From contig NZ_BRZA01000002.1 in NCBI RefSeq assembly GCF_026012395.1, positions 248,001 to 312,000 on the forward strand: a DNA stretch of 64,000 nucleotides, written 5' to 3'. Positions 44,412 to 54,344 of the stretch are shown here, piece after piece. The notes beneath the pieces were generated by a model. It had not been told where the DNA came from. It ran no database searches and was given only the letters and a program-made list of their open reading frames with translations. A program made the translations under genes and the position numbers. Positions within the stretch are counted from its first letter, which is position 1. Each line of letters opens with the position of its first letter. The DNA is from Lysinibacillus piscis (GTDB lineage: Bacteria; Bacillota; Bacilli; Bacillales_A; Planococcaceae).

Positions 44412-45863
44412 ATGCCAAAATATTTGTTGAAAATCATGGTTGCTGCGTTGGCTATCATCTTAGTAGGAACGACATGTCAGCCGACTACATTAGCGGCTTC
44501 ATTAGAAACGTCAGGTGCTGTAAAAAATGAATATACATATGAAGAAGCTGTTTTTGTTACAGGGACACCGATTGTCTTTAAAGGGACAAGTAAAGATATT
44601 AAAATTACACAAAAAGAATCAAAAGGTAAGCTAACAGAAACCTATAATTTAAAACTAGTCGCAAGCAATGGCGCTACATTGGCAAGAACGGTAGCATATG
44701 AATCAGATGTAGTTGATCATGCAACAATTGGTCAAAAAACATCAAATGGTACTGTGCAAAAATACACAGAGAAAATTACAGTAGGGAAAGTAACGTATAA
44801 TTTAGTCGATTATCAATTTTCACAAGGTACTGTAACGGACAACCGAGCTGCTTCTGATTATTATTCTGGTAATGTGATTTCTAGAAAAACGTACACATAT
44901 CAAACAGGCACGGGTAGAAATGTAGTCCAAAATACAGTAACGATTGATACAGATAGCCGTCATGCTGGATATGAAAATTTCTGGGGAGCGACGGAGACAC
45001 AAATTACAGATGCGGTGTACACATATAGCGATGGTAAGACAAGCCATGTGAAAAACCGTTTATCAACAAGTAAATCACGTGTACTAAACTATGAAAATAA
45101 TTTAGGTAGCTTAGGCAGCTTTGATGGTGGCTATGCAGTTGTTAGTGAGAAGGATGTCATTTCTGAATACACGTATACGCTATCCTCAGGTCAAAAAGGG
45201 AACTTAGATTTACACACGTCTTACATGCCAACAATTGAGCGCTTGATTATTCCAAAGTTTCGTGATGTATCGAGCTCTACAGCCAAGCAAGCTATTGAAA
45301 AGCTCTATTCATTAGGTATTTATGATGATGCAAGTAACTTCTTTTCACCAAATACACCGATGAAGCGTATTGACTTTACCATTGCTATCGGAAAAGCTGT
45401 AGATTTGCGTGTAATGGAAGAGAAGAAATCGAAAAAAGCAGTGACAACAAGTGTTTTCAAAGATGTGAAGCGCACTGTGAAAGATTACGGCTATCTTGAA
45501 TCTGCTTTCAATAAAGGCATTATTAAAGGCAAAACGGCAGATTACTTTGCGCCAGACGATTCAATTACACGTGCACAAGCAGCAACTATTTTTGTTCGTG
45601 CATTAGGGCTTGACCATAAAGCACCAGACCCAGGCTATGCAACAGCATTTGCAGATGACGATCAAATACCAAATCATGCGAGAGATGGTATTTATGTTGC
45701 AAGTGAATTGGGATTAATGAATGGGGATAGTGCCACAGGTCGCTTCAATCCAAACCAGCCATTAACAAGAGCACAAGCTTCCTTAGTGCTTGAGCGTTTC
45801 TTAAAATATTTAGAGAATGATTTAAAACAAAATTATCGCGATGATATTTTATTCTTAAACTAG
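44412..45863 (+). CDS. SLH-domain surface protein
   Basis: 483 residues. A signal peptide ends near TTLA-A. The N-terminal two thirds is a Thr/Ser/Tyr-rich beta domain with no family I recognise. The last 200 residues hold three S-layer-homology repeats: FRDVSSSTAKQAIEKLYSLGIYDD, FKDVKRTVKDYGYLESAFNKGIIKG and FADDDQIPNHARDGIYVASELGLMNG, each with the ITRAQA/LTRAQA-type motif (the first reads MKRIDFT). These anchor proteins to pyruvylated wall polymer. GAGGAGGAC lies upstream. The next gene begins within about 40 bases, so the two are co-transcribed. Confidence 0.85.
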   Translation: MPKYLLKIMVAALAIILVGTTCQPTTLAASLETSGAVKNEYTYEEAVFVTGTPIVFKGTSKDIKITQKESKGKLTETYNLKLVASNGATLARTVAYESDVVDHATIGQKTSNGTVQKYTEKITVGKVTYNLVDYQFSQGTVTDNRAASDYYSGNVISRKTYTYQTGTGRNVVQNTVTIDTDSRHAGYENFWGATETQITDAVYTYSDGKTSHVKNRLSTSKSRVLNYENNLGSLGSFDGGYAVVSEKDVISEYTYTLSSGQKGNLDLHTSYMPTIERLIIPKFRDVSSSTAKQAIEKLYSLGIYDDASNFFSPNTPMKRIDFTIAIGKAVDLRVMEEKKSKKAVTTSVFKDVKRTVKDYGYLESAFNKGIIKGKTADYFAPDDSITRAQAATIFVRALGLDHKAPDPGYATAFADDDQIPNHARDGIYVASELGLMNGDSATGRFNPNQPLTRAQASLVLERFLKYLENDLKQNYRDDILFLN

Positions 45864-45903
45864 TATGGAACGATTATTTGAAACTTCGAAAGGGTTGAAT
45901 GCC

Positions 45904-48831
45904 ATGAAATATGCACAAAAAGCATTAATATCCTTCCTTTGCTTTGTTCTACTTCTTGCGACAGCAACACCTGTTATAACAAGGGCTGCAACGAAAATGG
46001 ATGATGTGCCAGCGACGGATAGTAAATATCAAGCGATTGTTTGGGCAGTAGATAATGATTATTTGCCGATGAAAAATACGAATAACTTTGCACCAGATGC
46101 ACAAATAACAGAGCAAGAGTTAGTGGTGATGCTGGCAAAAATGGATCGCAATTATGCATTAACATATAATGCAGATGTTATTTATAATTTCTATAGCGAT
46201 TTTTATTTACCATTAGATGGCTTGCGTACAACAGCAAACCGCTCAAAGACGATTACACGTGGACAATTTGCACGTATTTATGCAGCTTTGAAAGGGTTAG
46301 ATTTAGATGAACCACAAGCTGTTCAATATTTGTATACAAATGATATTTCAACAGGTAATACAGGTAAAAAAACATATGCTGATTTTACTCCATCTACAAA
46401 ACTAACACGTGGAGATGCGGCAGTCTTTTTCTATCGTAGTGCCAAAAGTGGTGCATTGGCAGGAAAAGGTTTAAAAAGTGCAGCAACAGGTCGTGATAAT
46501 GATAAAGTAACGTTACCAGCAGGATTTATGGGCTCAAGCAATGCTGATTTTGAAGAGCCTAAAAATAATACAGGCGATTTCACAGGGCCAAAGTATGTCA
46601 ATAATGCACTACAAAGCATTGAGGTTGAAAAGCCAAACTTGATTGCTAATGGCAAGGATTCTACTGTAGTGACTGTTTCACTAAAAGCATGTAATGGTGA
46701 TCCGATTGCAGATGATAAATCCTATACATTCCGTGTTACGTCATTAAATGGGGCACAAATTGTAGACACATCTGGTGAATCTGTGCGTACTGTACAATCT
46801 GATGGGGCGACAGTATCAGCCATTGTGATTGCCCCTGTGTTAACAAAATCCGTGCATGATACAATTTCATTTGAGTTAGTAAATAATACAGAGCCTGCCC
46901 TCAATTGTTTAGTGGGTGAAAAATTAAACGCTCAAGTGAACTACACACCAAAGGCAGAAATGCGTATTAACTATGAAATCTATGACCCAACGAATACAGG
47001 TGGTGATAATGGCAATACCACACCACCATATGTGCCATATGAAAAATTGCCAGAATTCTTCACAGAAAATGTAATTGATGTTTATAGCCCAGTTCCATTA
47101 TCTAATGATGCTGAAAAAAAGCTCTTCCATATTGGGCAACAAACGAATGTGACAGACGCACTCGGCAATGTGGTGAACAAATATTTAGAGTATGGTGGTG
47201 CAGATACACAATATCCTGCGATGGGTTATGAAAATGCTGTATTGCAATTTGAAACATATGATATTTCTGTTTATTTATTTGAGCAGCTGTTAAAGCATCG
47301 TTTGAATAACTCTGTAACAACACCTGCCAAAACAGAGATTATGTATATGATTTCAGAAGATGGTCGTCCGATTTATCGTGTCCAAGGGATTGATGATGCC
47401 ATTGCTTCACAGGTAGAAAATATCAATCCAGTAGGGGCCATTATTCAATTAATGACACATATGCCAGAAGAAAAGCAACTGACATTAGAGCATTATGATA
47501 GTGTCATGAAAATCTATAAAATTTTAACGAATTTAAGTAATTACGATCGTACCGTGTTATTAAAATACCAAGGTGGTAAGCTATTAGGGCAAGTAGAGGC
47601 TTATAAAAAACGAGTGGATGCATTAAAAGAAAGTGCGGACGCGGCTTCAAGACCAACTGGCAAAGATCGCTACACAAAAGTGATGATTACGCTTGTAGCA
47701 CCAGGTCAAGAAGACCCGATTACGGATTATCAAGGAACAGTGAAAATTAAATTTGATGGTGTTGAAAAAACAGCATCCTTTGTCACAAATACATCTGATT
47801 ATCTTGATAAAACAGGTGGTCCAGGTACAGCCGTTGCTTATTTTGATACAATCATTTATGGTAAATCAAAGGTTGAAGCAACATTAGTCAATAAAATTGA
47901 CCCACGCTATGAAAAAATATTGAGTGAGTTAAAAGATAAGACAATTACACAAGAAATGTTCGCAAACCCATACTTCAGTAAAAATTCTTGTTCCTTGGAT
48001 ACGGAAGTTGCCTATGTAGTGGATTACTCATCCTCTATGAAAGAGTTGGATAAAGAAAACTTCCGTGGTAAAAAGACGATAGAATTAATCAAACAGTTAC
48101 AAGCAAAAAATAATATTGTGGTGGAAACAAATACACATGCTACTTTACTTGCAGAGGGTAGTACAGATAATGTCTTGAAAAAAGATTTGTATAAAGCATC
48201 AAAAGAAAAAGGAGCAACAGATATTTTGGCCGGGATTGAACTAGCCTTGACGAAGTTCTCTAATGATTCAAAAACAGCTAAATCCATCGTTGTGATTTCG
48301 GATGGCAAGACAAGTAAATCCAAGCTGACGAAAGTAATCAGTGATGCTAAAAAGCAAGGCATTAAAATTTATACTGTAAGCATGGGCAAAAAAGCAAAAA
48401 TCAATGATGCTATTTTAATGCAGTTAGCAACAGAAACAGGTGGCACATACTACCATGCACTGGATAATTTACAACTGCATCAAACATTCCAAAAAATGAT
48501 TGACGTTATTTTATGTAAAACATCTGCATCAAGTTGCTTAAACCCAGAAGATTTATTTGAAGAAGCATCAGTGACTTTACGCAAAGGGTATATCACGATG
48601 AATGCAAGAGTGGATGGCAATTGTCCAAACGTTGAAAAAGTCAATGTACGTTTCCCATCTATTAGTGGTGATGTGCAATTTGAACTGAAAAAACGTAGTG
48701 ATAGTGTCTACATGCTGACAAAGCAAGTACAGGTGATGCAAGAATTCAAAGTGAATAATGATATTGAATTTATTGCATATGATAGTACAGGTAAAGTAAT
48801 TGCTGTAAAGAAAACGACATTAGCAAACTAA
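45904..48831 (+). CDS. Surface protein with SLH-like and von Willebrand factor A domains
   Basis: 975 residues. Start at ATG 45904 (MKYAQKALISFLCFVLLLAT), a signal peptide ending near TRA-A; an ATG at 45865 would put 13 polar residues before it. Residues 30-190 are SLH-like (YQAIVWAVDNDYLPM; TITRGQFARIYAALKGL; KLTRGDAAVFFYRS). A bacterial Ig-like domain follows (LQSIEVEKPNLIANGKDSTVVTVSLKACNG). The von Willebrand A domain at about 690-870 has the metal-site motif VVDYSSSM (DxSxS), a threonine in GATDI and SDGK, so it could bind a divalent cation and a ligand. Two Cys pairs flank it (NSCSLD, ILCKTSASSCLN). Probable adhesin or structural surface protein. Confidence 0.82.
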   Translation: MKYAQKALISFLCFVLLLATATPVITRAATKMDDVPATDSKYQAIVWAVDNDYLPMKNTNNFAPDAQITEQELVVMLAKMDRNYALTYNADVIYNFYSDFYLPLDGLRTTANRSKTITRGQFARIYAALKGLDLDEPQAVQYLYTNDISTGNTGKKTYADFTPSTKLTRGDAAVFFYRSAKSGALAGKGLKSAATGRDNDKVTLPAGFMGSSNADFEEPKNNTGDFTGPKYVNNALQSIEVEKPNLIANGKDSTVVTVSLKACNGDPIADDKSYTFRVTSLNGAQIVDTSGESVRTVQSDGATVSAIVIAPVLTKSVHDTISFELVNNTEPALNCLVGEKLNAQVNYTPKAEMRINYEIYDPTNTGGDNGNTTPPYVPYEKLPEFFTENVIDVYSPVPLSNDAEKKLFHIGQQTNVTDALGNVVNKYLEYGGADTQYPAMGYENAVLQFETYDISVYLFEQLLKHRLNNSVTTPAKTEIMYMISEDGRPIYRVQGIDDAIASQVENINPVGAIIQLMTHMPEEKQLTLEHYDSVMKIYKILTNLSNYDRTVLLKYQGGKLLGQVEAYKKRVDALKESADAASRPTGKDRYTKVMITLVAPGQEDPITDYQGTVKIKFDGVEKTASFVTNTSDYLDKTGGPGTAVAYFDTIIYGKSKVEATLVNKIDPRYEKILSELKDKTITQEMFANPYFSKNSCSLDTEVAYVVDYSSSMKELDKENFRGKKTIELIKQLQAKNNIVVETNTHATLLAEGSTDNVLKKDLYKASKEKGATDILAGIELALTKFSNDSKTAKSIVVISDGKTSKSKLTKVISDAKKQGIKIYTVSMGKKAKINDAILMQLATETGGTYYHALDNLQLHQTFQKMIDVILCKTSASSCLNPEDLFEEASVTLRKGYITMNARVDGNCPNVEKVNVRFPSISGDVQFELKKRSDSVYMLTKQVQVMQEFKVNNDIEFIAYDSTGKVIAVKKTTLAN

Positions 48832-48837
48832 TTGAAC

Positions 48838-48873
48838 AAAACTGCCTCTCTTTTCTCAAGGGAGGCAGTTTTT
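48838..48873 (+). terminator. Terminator of the SLH-vWA operon
   Basis: AAACTGCCTC (48839-48848 region) pairs with GAGGCAGTTT, with a TTTT tail. Confidence 0.9.
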
Positions 48874-48939
48874 GTATTTGAAAGCATCCGTATAATTTGT
48901 TACACTTAGTTTATAATAATTCTAATTTAGAAGGTGAGC

Positions 48940-49066
48940 TAATTATGCTCCAACATAATTACGCTTAGATTTTTCTCTTAATTCGTATGAGAAATGGACA
49001 TTCATTGAATGGTGTAACAACTGTCATTTACATGAATACAGACTTTATTGTTAGAGCAAGATAAAG
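48940..49066 (-). repeat. Dispersed intergenic repeat, copy F (decayed, inverted)
   Basis: Module 3 in reverse at 48940-48961 (TAATTATGC-TCCA-ACATAATTA). The module 2 counterpart is TTTCTC/GAGAAA (48972-48993). Then GACATTCATTGAATG and, at the far end, AGCAAGATAAAG (module 1 arm). It lies between the SLH-vWA terminator and the hemA promoter. Identity to copy A is lower, but the order of parts is kept. Confidence 0.6.
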
Positions 49067-49113
49067 ATCTTCATGACATGTTCACAAATTATCGCTGAAC
49101 TATTGTCGAACTA

Positions 49114-49122
49114 TGTTATAAT
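49114..49122 (+). promoter_or_regulatory. Extended -10 promoter element of hemA
   Basis: TGTTATAAT, an extended -10 with a perfect TATAAT (49117-49122), 36 bases before the hemA start. The -35 region is weak, as usual for extended -10 promoters. TTATAAT also equals one half of a Per box, but the second half is not present. Confidence 0.7.
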
Positions 49123-49157
49123 AAAAAATGTGAATTCGAACGTGTGAGGTGTTATTC

Positions 49158-50507
49158 ATGCATACGATTGTAGTAGGCTTGAATTATAGAACAGCGCCAG
49201 TTGAAATTCGTGAAAAGCTGTCATTTGTCGAACAGGAGCTACCACGAGCAATGGAGGCGCTACAACAGCAGAAAAGTATTTTAGAAAACGTCATTGTCTC
49301 TACTTGTAACCGCACAGAAATCTATGCGGTAGTCGATCAGTTGCATACAGGACGTCATTTTGTGAAGCAATTTTTAGCTAATTGGTTCAAACTTCCTGTG
49401 GAGACATTTTCTTCGTATTTAACGATTCGTGAAGAAGATGAGGCGATTGAACATCTATTTAAAGTGACGGCAGGCATTGATTCTATGGTGCTTGGTGAGA
49501 CACAAATTTTAGGGCAAGTGAAGAAAAGCTTTTTAAATGGACAAGAGATTGGTACAACTGGCACGATATGCAATCAGTTATTTAAACAAGCGATTACATT
49601 TGCTAAACGTGCGCATAATGAAACGGCGATTGGCGAAAATGCGGTATCGGTTTCTTATGCAGCCGTAGAATTAGCAAAAAAAATATTTGGCTCATTACAG
49701 CGCAAGCATATTGCTATTTTAGGTGCTGGTAAAATGGGTGAATTAGCGATGGAAAACTTGTATGGTAATGGCGTAGGGAAAGTGACAGTCATTAACCGTA
49801 CGTTTGAAAAGGCAGAAAGTCTCGCTGCCAGGTTCCATGGTGAAGCGAAGTCGATGAAGGAATTACAATGTTCATTATTAGAAGCGGATATTTTAATTAC
49901 ATCGACAGGTGCAACGAGCTATGTCATTGACTATGAATTAATGCAATTTGTTGAACGTTTACGCAAAGGCAAGCCATTATTTATGGTTGATATTGCCGTT
50001 CCACGTGATATTGATCCACAGGTAGGAGATTTAGATAATATCTTCCTCTATGATATTGATGACTTACAAGGAATTGTCGAAGCGAATTTAGCGGAGCGTG
50101 AACGAGCAGCAGCACGTATTATGGAAATGATTAGCAATGAAGTGCTGCAATTTAAAGAATGGGTGACTACACTTGGTGTTGTTCCAGTAATAGCAGCTTT
50201 GCGTCAAAAAGCAAACCAAATCCAAGTAGAGACAATGTTGAGCATTGAAAATAAAATGCCTGATTTAACAGAACGTGAGCGGAAAATTTTAAGTAAGCAT
50301 ACGAAGTCGATTATTAATCAATTGTTAAAAGAACCTATTTTACAGGCGAAAGAGCTAGCCAATTCACCAAAGGCACATGAGCAATTGCAATTATTCCAAC
50401 AAATCTTTGGTATTGAAGAAGCAGTGGACGTTGAAATTGAAATGAATCAAATGTCGAAGCAACAAGAACGCTCACAAGTAACAACTGAGCCTAAATACTC
50501 CTTCTAA
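49158..50507 (+). CDS. hemA: Glutamyl-tRNA reductase
   Basis: First enzyme of the C5 haem pathway; reduces glutamyl-tRNA to glutamate-1-semialdehyde with NADPH. It is 449 aa. The catalytic cysteine lies in [13 protein letters not shown], the signature region in [12 protein letters not shown], the NADPH fold in [22 protein letters not shown], and the dimerisation helices at the C-terminus. The start is the ATG at 49158 ([21 protein letters not shown]), with GTGAGGTG upstream. The organism makes haem from glutamate. Unlike B. subtilis, a terminator-like hairpin and a repeat lie between this gene and hemX. Confidence 0.97.
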   Translation: MHTIVVGLNYRTAPVEIREKLSFVEQELPRAMEALQQQKSILENVIVSTCNRTEIYAVVDQLHTGRHFVKQFLANWFKLPVETFSSYLTIREEDEAIEHLFKVTAGIDSMVLGETQILGQVKKSFLNGQEIGTTGTICNQLFKQAITFAKRAHNETAIGENAVSVSYAAVELAKKIFGSLQRKHIAILGAGKMGELAMENLYGNGVGKVTVINRTFEKAESLAARFHGEAKSMKELQCSLLEADILITSTGATSYVIDYELMQFVERLRKGKPLFMVDIAVPRDIDPQVGDLDNIFLYDIDDLQGIVEANLAERERAAARIMEMISNEVLQFKEWVTTLGVVPVIAALRQKANQIQVETMLSIENKMPDLTERERKILSKHTKSIINQLLKEPILQAKELANSPKAHEQLQLFQQIFGIEEAVDVEIEMNQMSKQQERSQVTTEPKYSF

Positions 50508-50625
50508 CTAAAGTGGTGTTTTGGCAGTAGTGAGCATCTATTGTTCAATAGATGTATGCATAAATTGTGACAAATCCAATTTGGACTGTGGCAAATCTTT
50601 AGTAACTAACAAATGTTTTTATGCG

Positions 50626-50675
50626 GCGTTTTCGTATCTGTATGGTAAACTTAGATACGAAAGCGTCTTTTGTTT
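50626..50675 (+). terminator. Terminator-like hairpin between hemA and hemX
   Basis: GCGTTTTCGTATCT (50626-50639) pairs with AGATACGAAAGCGT (50653-50666; two G-T pairs), followed by CTTTTGTTTATTTT. It would end or reduce read-through from hemA into hemXCDBL. Confidence 0.7.
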
Positions 50676-50777
50676 ATTTTGGTTCAGTAAATGCTTTCTT
50701 ATATCTGACACTTTTAGGCTAACTTCCTTCGAGCGAGCTTGAAAAAATGTAGACGCAATTATGCTAGGGCGTAATTG
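50674..50777 (+). repeat. Dispersed intergenic repeat, copy G
   Basis: Starts at the tail of the preceding hairpin with TTATTTTGGTTCAGTAAATG (module 1, left arm). Module 2 appears as TTCGAGC-GA-GCTTGAA (50729-50744). ATGTAGACG follows, then module 3 at 50756-50777 (CAATTATGC-TAGG-GCGTAATTG). The right arm of module 1 is lost. It lies within the hem gene cluster, before hemX. Confidence 0.75.
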
Positions 50778-50836
50778 ACGTAGTGGTGAGCATAGATTTG
50801 GAAGAGGCAACTTTATATAAAAAGAAGGGATGTTCT

Positions 50837-51664
50837 ATGGCTGATTTGACCATGACAAGGCTCTATGAGGTTATGATCGTCTTGTACGCGATCAGTCTAG
50901 TGCTTTATTTTACAGATTACTTTTATAAACAACTACAAGCAAGGCGTATTGCTTTTTGGTTCGTCTCCTTTGTTTGGATTATTCAAAGTGCAGCGATTAT
51001 ATTAACGATGATAGAAACAAAGCGTTTTCCTATTTTGTCTTTATCAGAAGGTATCCTTTTCTATTCGTGGTTACTTGTCACATTATCCATCTTTTTGCAT
51101 TGTATTGCACGTGTAGATTTACCTGTATTCGTCATTAATATACTTGGTTTTTTATTCGCTAGTGTTTTTACGTTTATGCCAAAGCGACCAACAGGCGTTG
51201 TCAGTGATACACTCATGTCTGAAATGTTAGCGATACACATATCCTTCGCTATTTTATCTTATGCCGCATTTACACTCACGTTTGTTTTTGCGATTTTATA
51301 TTTAGTTTTGTATCGTTTATTGAAGAAAAAAAAGTGGACCAATATATGGACAAGATTACCTTCTCTACAGCAAACGTCTAGTTGGATGAATATATCCTTT
51401 TTTATTGGCATTCCTCTGCTATTTGTCAGTTTATTGTTAGGTTTTGAGTGGGCTGCTGTGACCATCGCTTCTTTTTCGCTTTTAGATGCAAAAATTATAG
51501 GCTCTTTTATTATTTTAATGGTCTATTGCTATATTTTATATGTTCATCGTAAAAATAAGCTAACAGGGGTAAAATATGCTTGGCTACATATTTATGCTTA
51601 TTTATTAGTTGTTGTCAATTTCTTTTTGGGAAGTGGCTTATCACAATTCCATTTATGGTATTAA
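50837..51664 (+). CDS. hemX: HemX membrane protein (CcsA-like)
   Basis: Integral membrane protein of 275 aa with about eight helices, related to cytochrome c assembly protein CcsA. In B. subtilis HemX lowers HemA level, so it tunes haem synthesis. Conserved hydrophobic segments with the CcsA flavour: ILSYAAFTLTFVFAILYLVLYRLL and IIGSFIILMVYCYILYVHRK, then LTGVKYAWLHIYAYLLVVVNFFLG. The ATG at 50837 is preceded by AAGAAGGGA; the in-frame start at 50783 has none. It starts the hemXCDBL block. Confidence 0.9.
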   Translation: MADLTMTRLYEVMIVLYAISLVLYFTDYFYKQLQARRIAFWFVSFVWIIQSAAIILTMIETKRFPILSLSEGILFYSWLLVTLSIFLHCIARVDLPVFVINILGFLFASVFTFMPKRPTGVVSDTLMSEMLAIHISFAILSYAAFTLTFVFAILYLVLYRLLKKKKWTNIWTRLPSLQQTSSWMNISFFIGIPLLFVSLLLGFEWAAVTIASFSLLDAKIIGSFIILMVYCYILYVHRKNKLTGVKYAWLHIYAYLLVVVNFFLGSGLSQFHLWY

Positions 51665-51682
51665 CGGAAAGGTTGGAGACGA

Positions 51683-52615
51683 TTGAGAAAAATTATTGTC
51701 GGTTCTAGAAGAAGTAAACTTGCATTAACACAAACAAATTGGTTTATTAATGAATTAAAGGCAACTGGCGCGCCATTTGATTTCGAAGTAAAAGAAATTG
51801 TGACAAAAGGCGATCAAATTTTAGATGTACAGCTATCAAAAGTCGGTGGGAAAGGGCTATTTGTGAAGGAAATCGAACAGGCATTGTATGACAAAGAAAT
51901 CGATTTTGCTGTTCATTCAATGAAGGATATGCCAGCGATTTTACCTGAAGGCTTAGTTATTGGCTGTATACCACCGCGTGAGGATGCACGTGATGCTTTT
52001 ATTTCAAAAGGGCATGTGAAATTTGCTGACTTGCCTAAAGGAGCCATTGTTGGTACAAGTTCACTTCGTCGTAGTGCACAATTATTAACAATGCGTCCAG
52101 ATATCGAGATTAAATGGATTCGTGGTAATGTTGATACACGATTGGCAAAACTAGAAACAGAAGAATATGATGCGATTATTTTAGCAGCAGCAGGTTTAAA
52201 ACGCCTTGGCTGGAGCGAGGATGTCGTGACAGAATTTTTACCTGTCGAAGCATGTTTACCAGCCGTTGCACAAGGCTCACTAGGGATTGAATGTCGTGCA
52301 GATGACACAGAATTATTAGCGGCACTAGGGAAATTAACGGACGATGCAACATGGCAAGAAGCACATGCAGAGCGTGCCTTTTTAGCTGCAATGGACGGTG
52401 GCTGTCAAGTGCCGATTGCTGGTTATGCTAAAGTAAGTGGCACAGAAATCACGCTAACAGGACTTGTAGCTGCACCAGATGCTTCTGTTATTTACAAAGA
52501 AACAATGGTTGGCACGGATGCAGAACATTTAGGAAAAGTGTTAGCAGCAAAGCTAACGGAGCAGGGAGCCTTTGATTTAATCCAACAAGTAAAGGCTGAG
52601 CAAAATGCCGAATAA
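51683..52615 (+). CDS. hemC: Porphobilinogen deaminase (hydroxymethylbilane synthase)
   Basis: Joins four porphobilinogen molecules into hydroxymethylbilane. It is 310 aa, starting with a TTG at 51683 ([19 protein letters not shown]), with AAAGGTTGGAGA upstream. Features: [26 protein letters not shown] (catalytic Asp), SSLRRSAQL (substrate-binding arginines) and the dipyrromethane-cofactor cysteine in [13 protein letters not shown]. The end overlaps hemD by 11 bases. Confidence 0.97.
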   Translation: MRKIIVGSRRSKLALTQTNWFINELKATGAPFDFEVKEIVTKGDQILDVQLSKVGGKGLFVKEIEQALYDKEIDFAVHSMKDMPAILPEGLVIGCIPPREDARDAFISKGHVKFADLPKGAIVGTSSLRRSAQLLTMRPDIEIKWIRGNVDTRLAKLETEEYDAIILAAAGLKRLGWSEDVVTEFLPVEACLPAVAQGSLGIECRADDTELLAALGKLTDDATWQEAHAERAFLAAMDGGCQVPIAGYAKVSGTEITLTGLVAAPDASVIYKETMVGTDAEHLGKVLAAKLTEQGAFDLIQQVKAEQNAE

Positions 52616-53366
52616 CCTGCCTTTACAGGGTAAAACCATTATTTTAACAGGAACATCTAAAACAACTACGATTATAGATGATATTACAGCCTTAGGTGGT
52701 CAGACAATTGTCGCACCATTGATTGAAACACAAGAGCTGGTTGTACAGACTGATGAGGTGCAAATGGCATGGGCCCGTCAGTTTGATTGGCTTATCTTCA
52801 CTAGCCAAAATGCTGTAGAGGCACTAGCGCATAAAATGCAACGTTTTCAATTAACACCTGTCCAATTCCAAAGTAAAGTTGCCGCAGTAGGGACAAAAAC
52901 AATGCTTGCTTTGGAGCAATTAGGCTTTCATGTGAGTTTTATTCCTTCTGTGTTTAGTGCAGATGTATTTGTGGAGGAGTTTCCGAAAGTGGCAGGTGAA
53001 CAGCCAAGCTGCTTGTTTATTCGTGGAGAAAAAGCAAAGGCAACACTGAAAGAAAAATTACCATTTGCAGTGAAAGAATGGACTGTTTATGAAACGATTG
53101 AGCGTCATGATCAACAGCAAGTAATAATAGATTGTATTCGTAAAGAGCGTGATGTGACAGTTATATTTGCGAGCCCTTCTGCGGTGGATGTTTATGTAAT
53201 GGATATTGCACCAGTAATTGGCTGGGAAAAAGCAAAGATAGCAGCGATTGGACATATTACCAAACAGGCTATTGTGAACCATGGCGTGACCGTAGATATT
53301 ATGCCGAGTATTTATACAATGCAGGCTGTAATTGAAGAAATAGTAAAAGCGGAGGCAAGAACATGA
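52605..53366 (+). CDS. hemD: Uroporphyrinogen-III synthase
   Basis: Closes and isomerises the linear tetrapyrrole to uroporphyrinogen III. It is 253 aa with two alpha/beta domains. This family is poorly conserved, but the segments [37 protein letters not shown] and [12 protein letters not shown] ... [18 protein letters not shown] are typical. Position between hemC and hemB, with overlaps on both sides (11 and 4 bases), makes the call secure and implies coupled translation. Confidence 0.93.
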   Translation: MPNNLPLQGKTIILTGTSKTTTIIDDITALGGQTIVAPLIETQELVVQTDEVQMAWARQFDWLIFTSQNAVEALAHKMQRFQLTPVQFQSKVAAVGTKTMLALEQLGFHVSFIPSVFSADVFVEEFPKVAGEQPSCLFIRGEKAKATLKEKLPFAVKEWTVYETIERHDQQQVIIDCIRKERDVTVIFASPSAVDVYVMDIAPVIGWEKAKIAAIGHITKQAIVNHGVTVDIMPSIYTMQAVIEEIVKAEART

Positions 53367-54343
53367 CAAACTTACAATTCCAAAGACACCGACGTCTACG
53401 TGCAAATGCAACGATTCGTGCGATGGTTAAAGAAACATACTTACACAAGGAAGATTTAATTTATCCGCTTTTCGTGATAGAAGGGGAAAATATTAAAAAT
53501 GAAGTATCATCAATGCCAGGTGTTTTCCAATTTTCATTGGACAACCTAGTGGCAGAGATTGATGATATTGTGGCTTTAGGGATTCCTTCTGTTATTTTGT
53601 TTGGTTTGCCAGCAGAGAAGGATGCAGTTGGTACTGGCGCATTCCATGATCACGGTATTGTACAAGAGGCAACACGTCTCATTAAAGCACGTCACCCAGA
53701 GCTATTAGTGATTGCTGATACATGCTTATGTGAATTTACAGACCATGGCCATTGTGGCTTAATTGATGGCGAGCAAATTTTAAATGATGCTTCTTTAGAG
53801 GTGTTAGCACGTACAGCCGTATCACAGGTAAAAGCTGGGGCAGATATTATAGCACCGTCGAATATGATGGATGGCTTTGTTGCGGCGATTCGTGCTGGCT
53901 TAGATGAAGCGGGCTATGAGCATATACCAATTATGTCTTATGCCATTAAATATGCATCAAGCTATTATGGGCCTTTCCGTGATGCAGCAGATGGCGCACC
54001 GCAGTTTGGTGACCGTAAAACATATCAAATGGACCCAGCGAATCGTTTAGAAGCTTTCCGTGAAGCGGAGTCTGATATTGCGGAGGGGGCGGATTTCTTA
54101 ATCGTCAAGCCTGCGCTTAGCTATTTAGATATTATTCGTGATGTCAAAAATAATTATCCGTTACCAATTGTGGCATACAACGTTTCAGGTGAATATGCCA
54201 TGATTAAAGCCGCAGCAATCAACGGCTGGATTGAAGAGAAAAAAATGGTGCTTGAAACATTATTAGGCATGAAGCGTGCAGGCGCAGATTTAATTATTAC
54301 GTATCATGCAAAAGATGTTGCACAATGGTTGGAGGAGAAATAA
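53363..54343 (+). CDS. hemB: Delta-aminolevulinic acid dehydratase (porphobilinogen synthase)
   Basis: Condenses two 5-aminolevulinates to porphobilinogen. It is 326 aa. The zinc-binding cysteines are in [17 protein letters not shown]; catalytic lysines lie in [18 protein letters not shown] and [21 protein letters not shown] upstream overlaps hemD. The metal site is of the Zn-dependent type with three cysteines. Co-transcribed with hemL, which starts 1 base after its stop. Confidence 0.97.
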   Translation: MTNLQFQRHRRLRANATIRAMVKETYLHKEDLIYPLFVIEGENIKNEVSSMPGVFQFSLDNLVAEIDDIVALGIPSVILFGLPAEKDAVGTGAFHDHGIVQEATRLIKARHPELLVIADTCLCEFTDHGHCGLIDGEQILNDASLEVLARTAVSQVKAGADIIAPSNMMDGFVAAIRAGLDEAGYEHIPIMSYAIKYASSYYGPFRDAADGAPQFGDRKTYQMDPANRLEAFREAESDIAEGADFLIVKPALSYLDIIRDVKNNYPLPIVAYNVSGEYAMIKAAAINGWIEEKKMVLETLLGMKRAGADLIITYHAKDVAQWLEEK

Positions 54344-54344
54344 A

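Noticed and set aside
49117-49131. Possible Per box at the hemA promoter
   Set aside because: Only one half-site (TTATAAT) is present; the second half mismatches at most positions, and the sequence is already explained by an extended -10 element.
51913-52308. 131-codon minus-strand frame inside hemC
   Set aside because: Shadow of hemC; no start signal and composition unlike a real protein.
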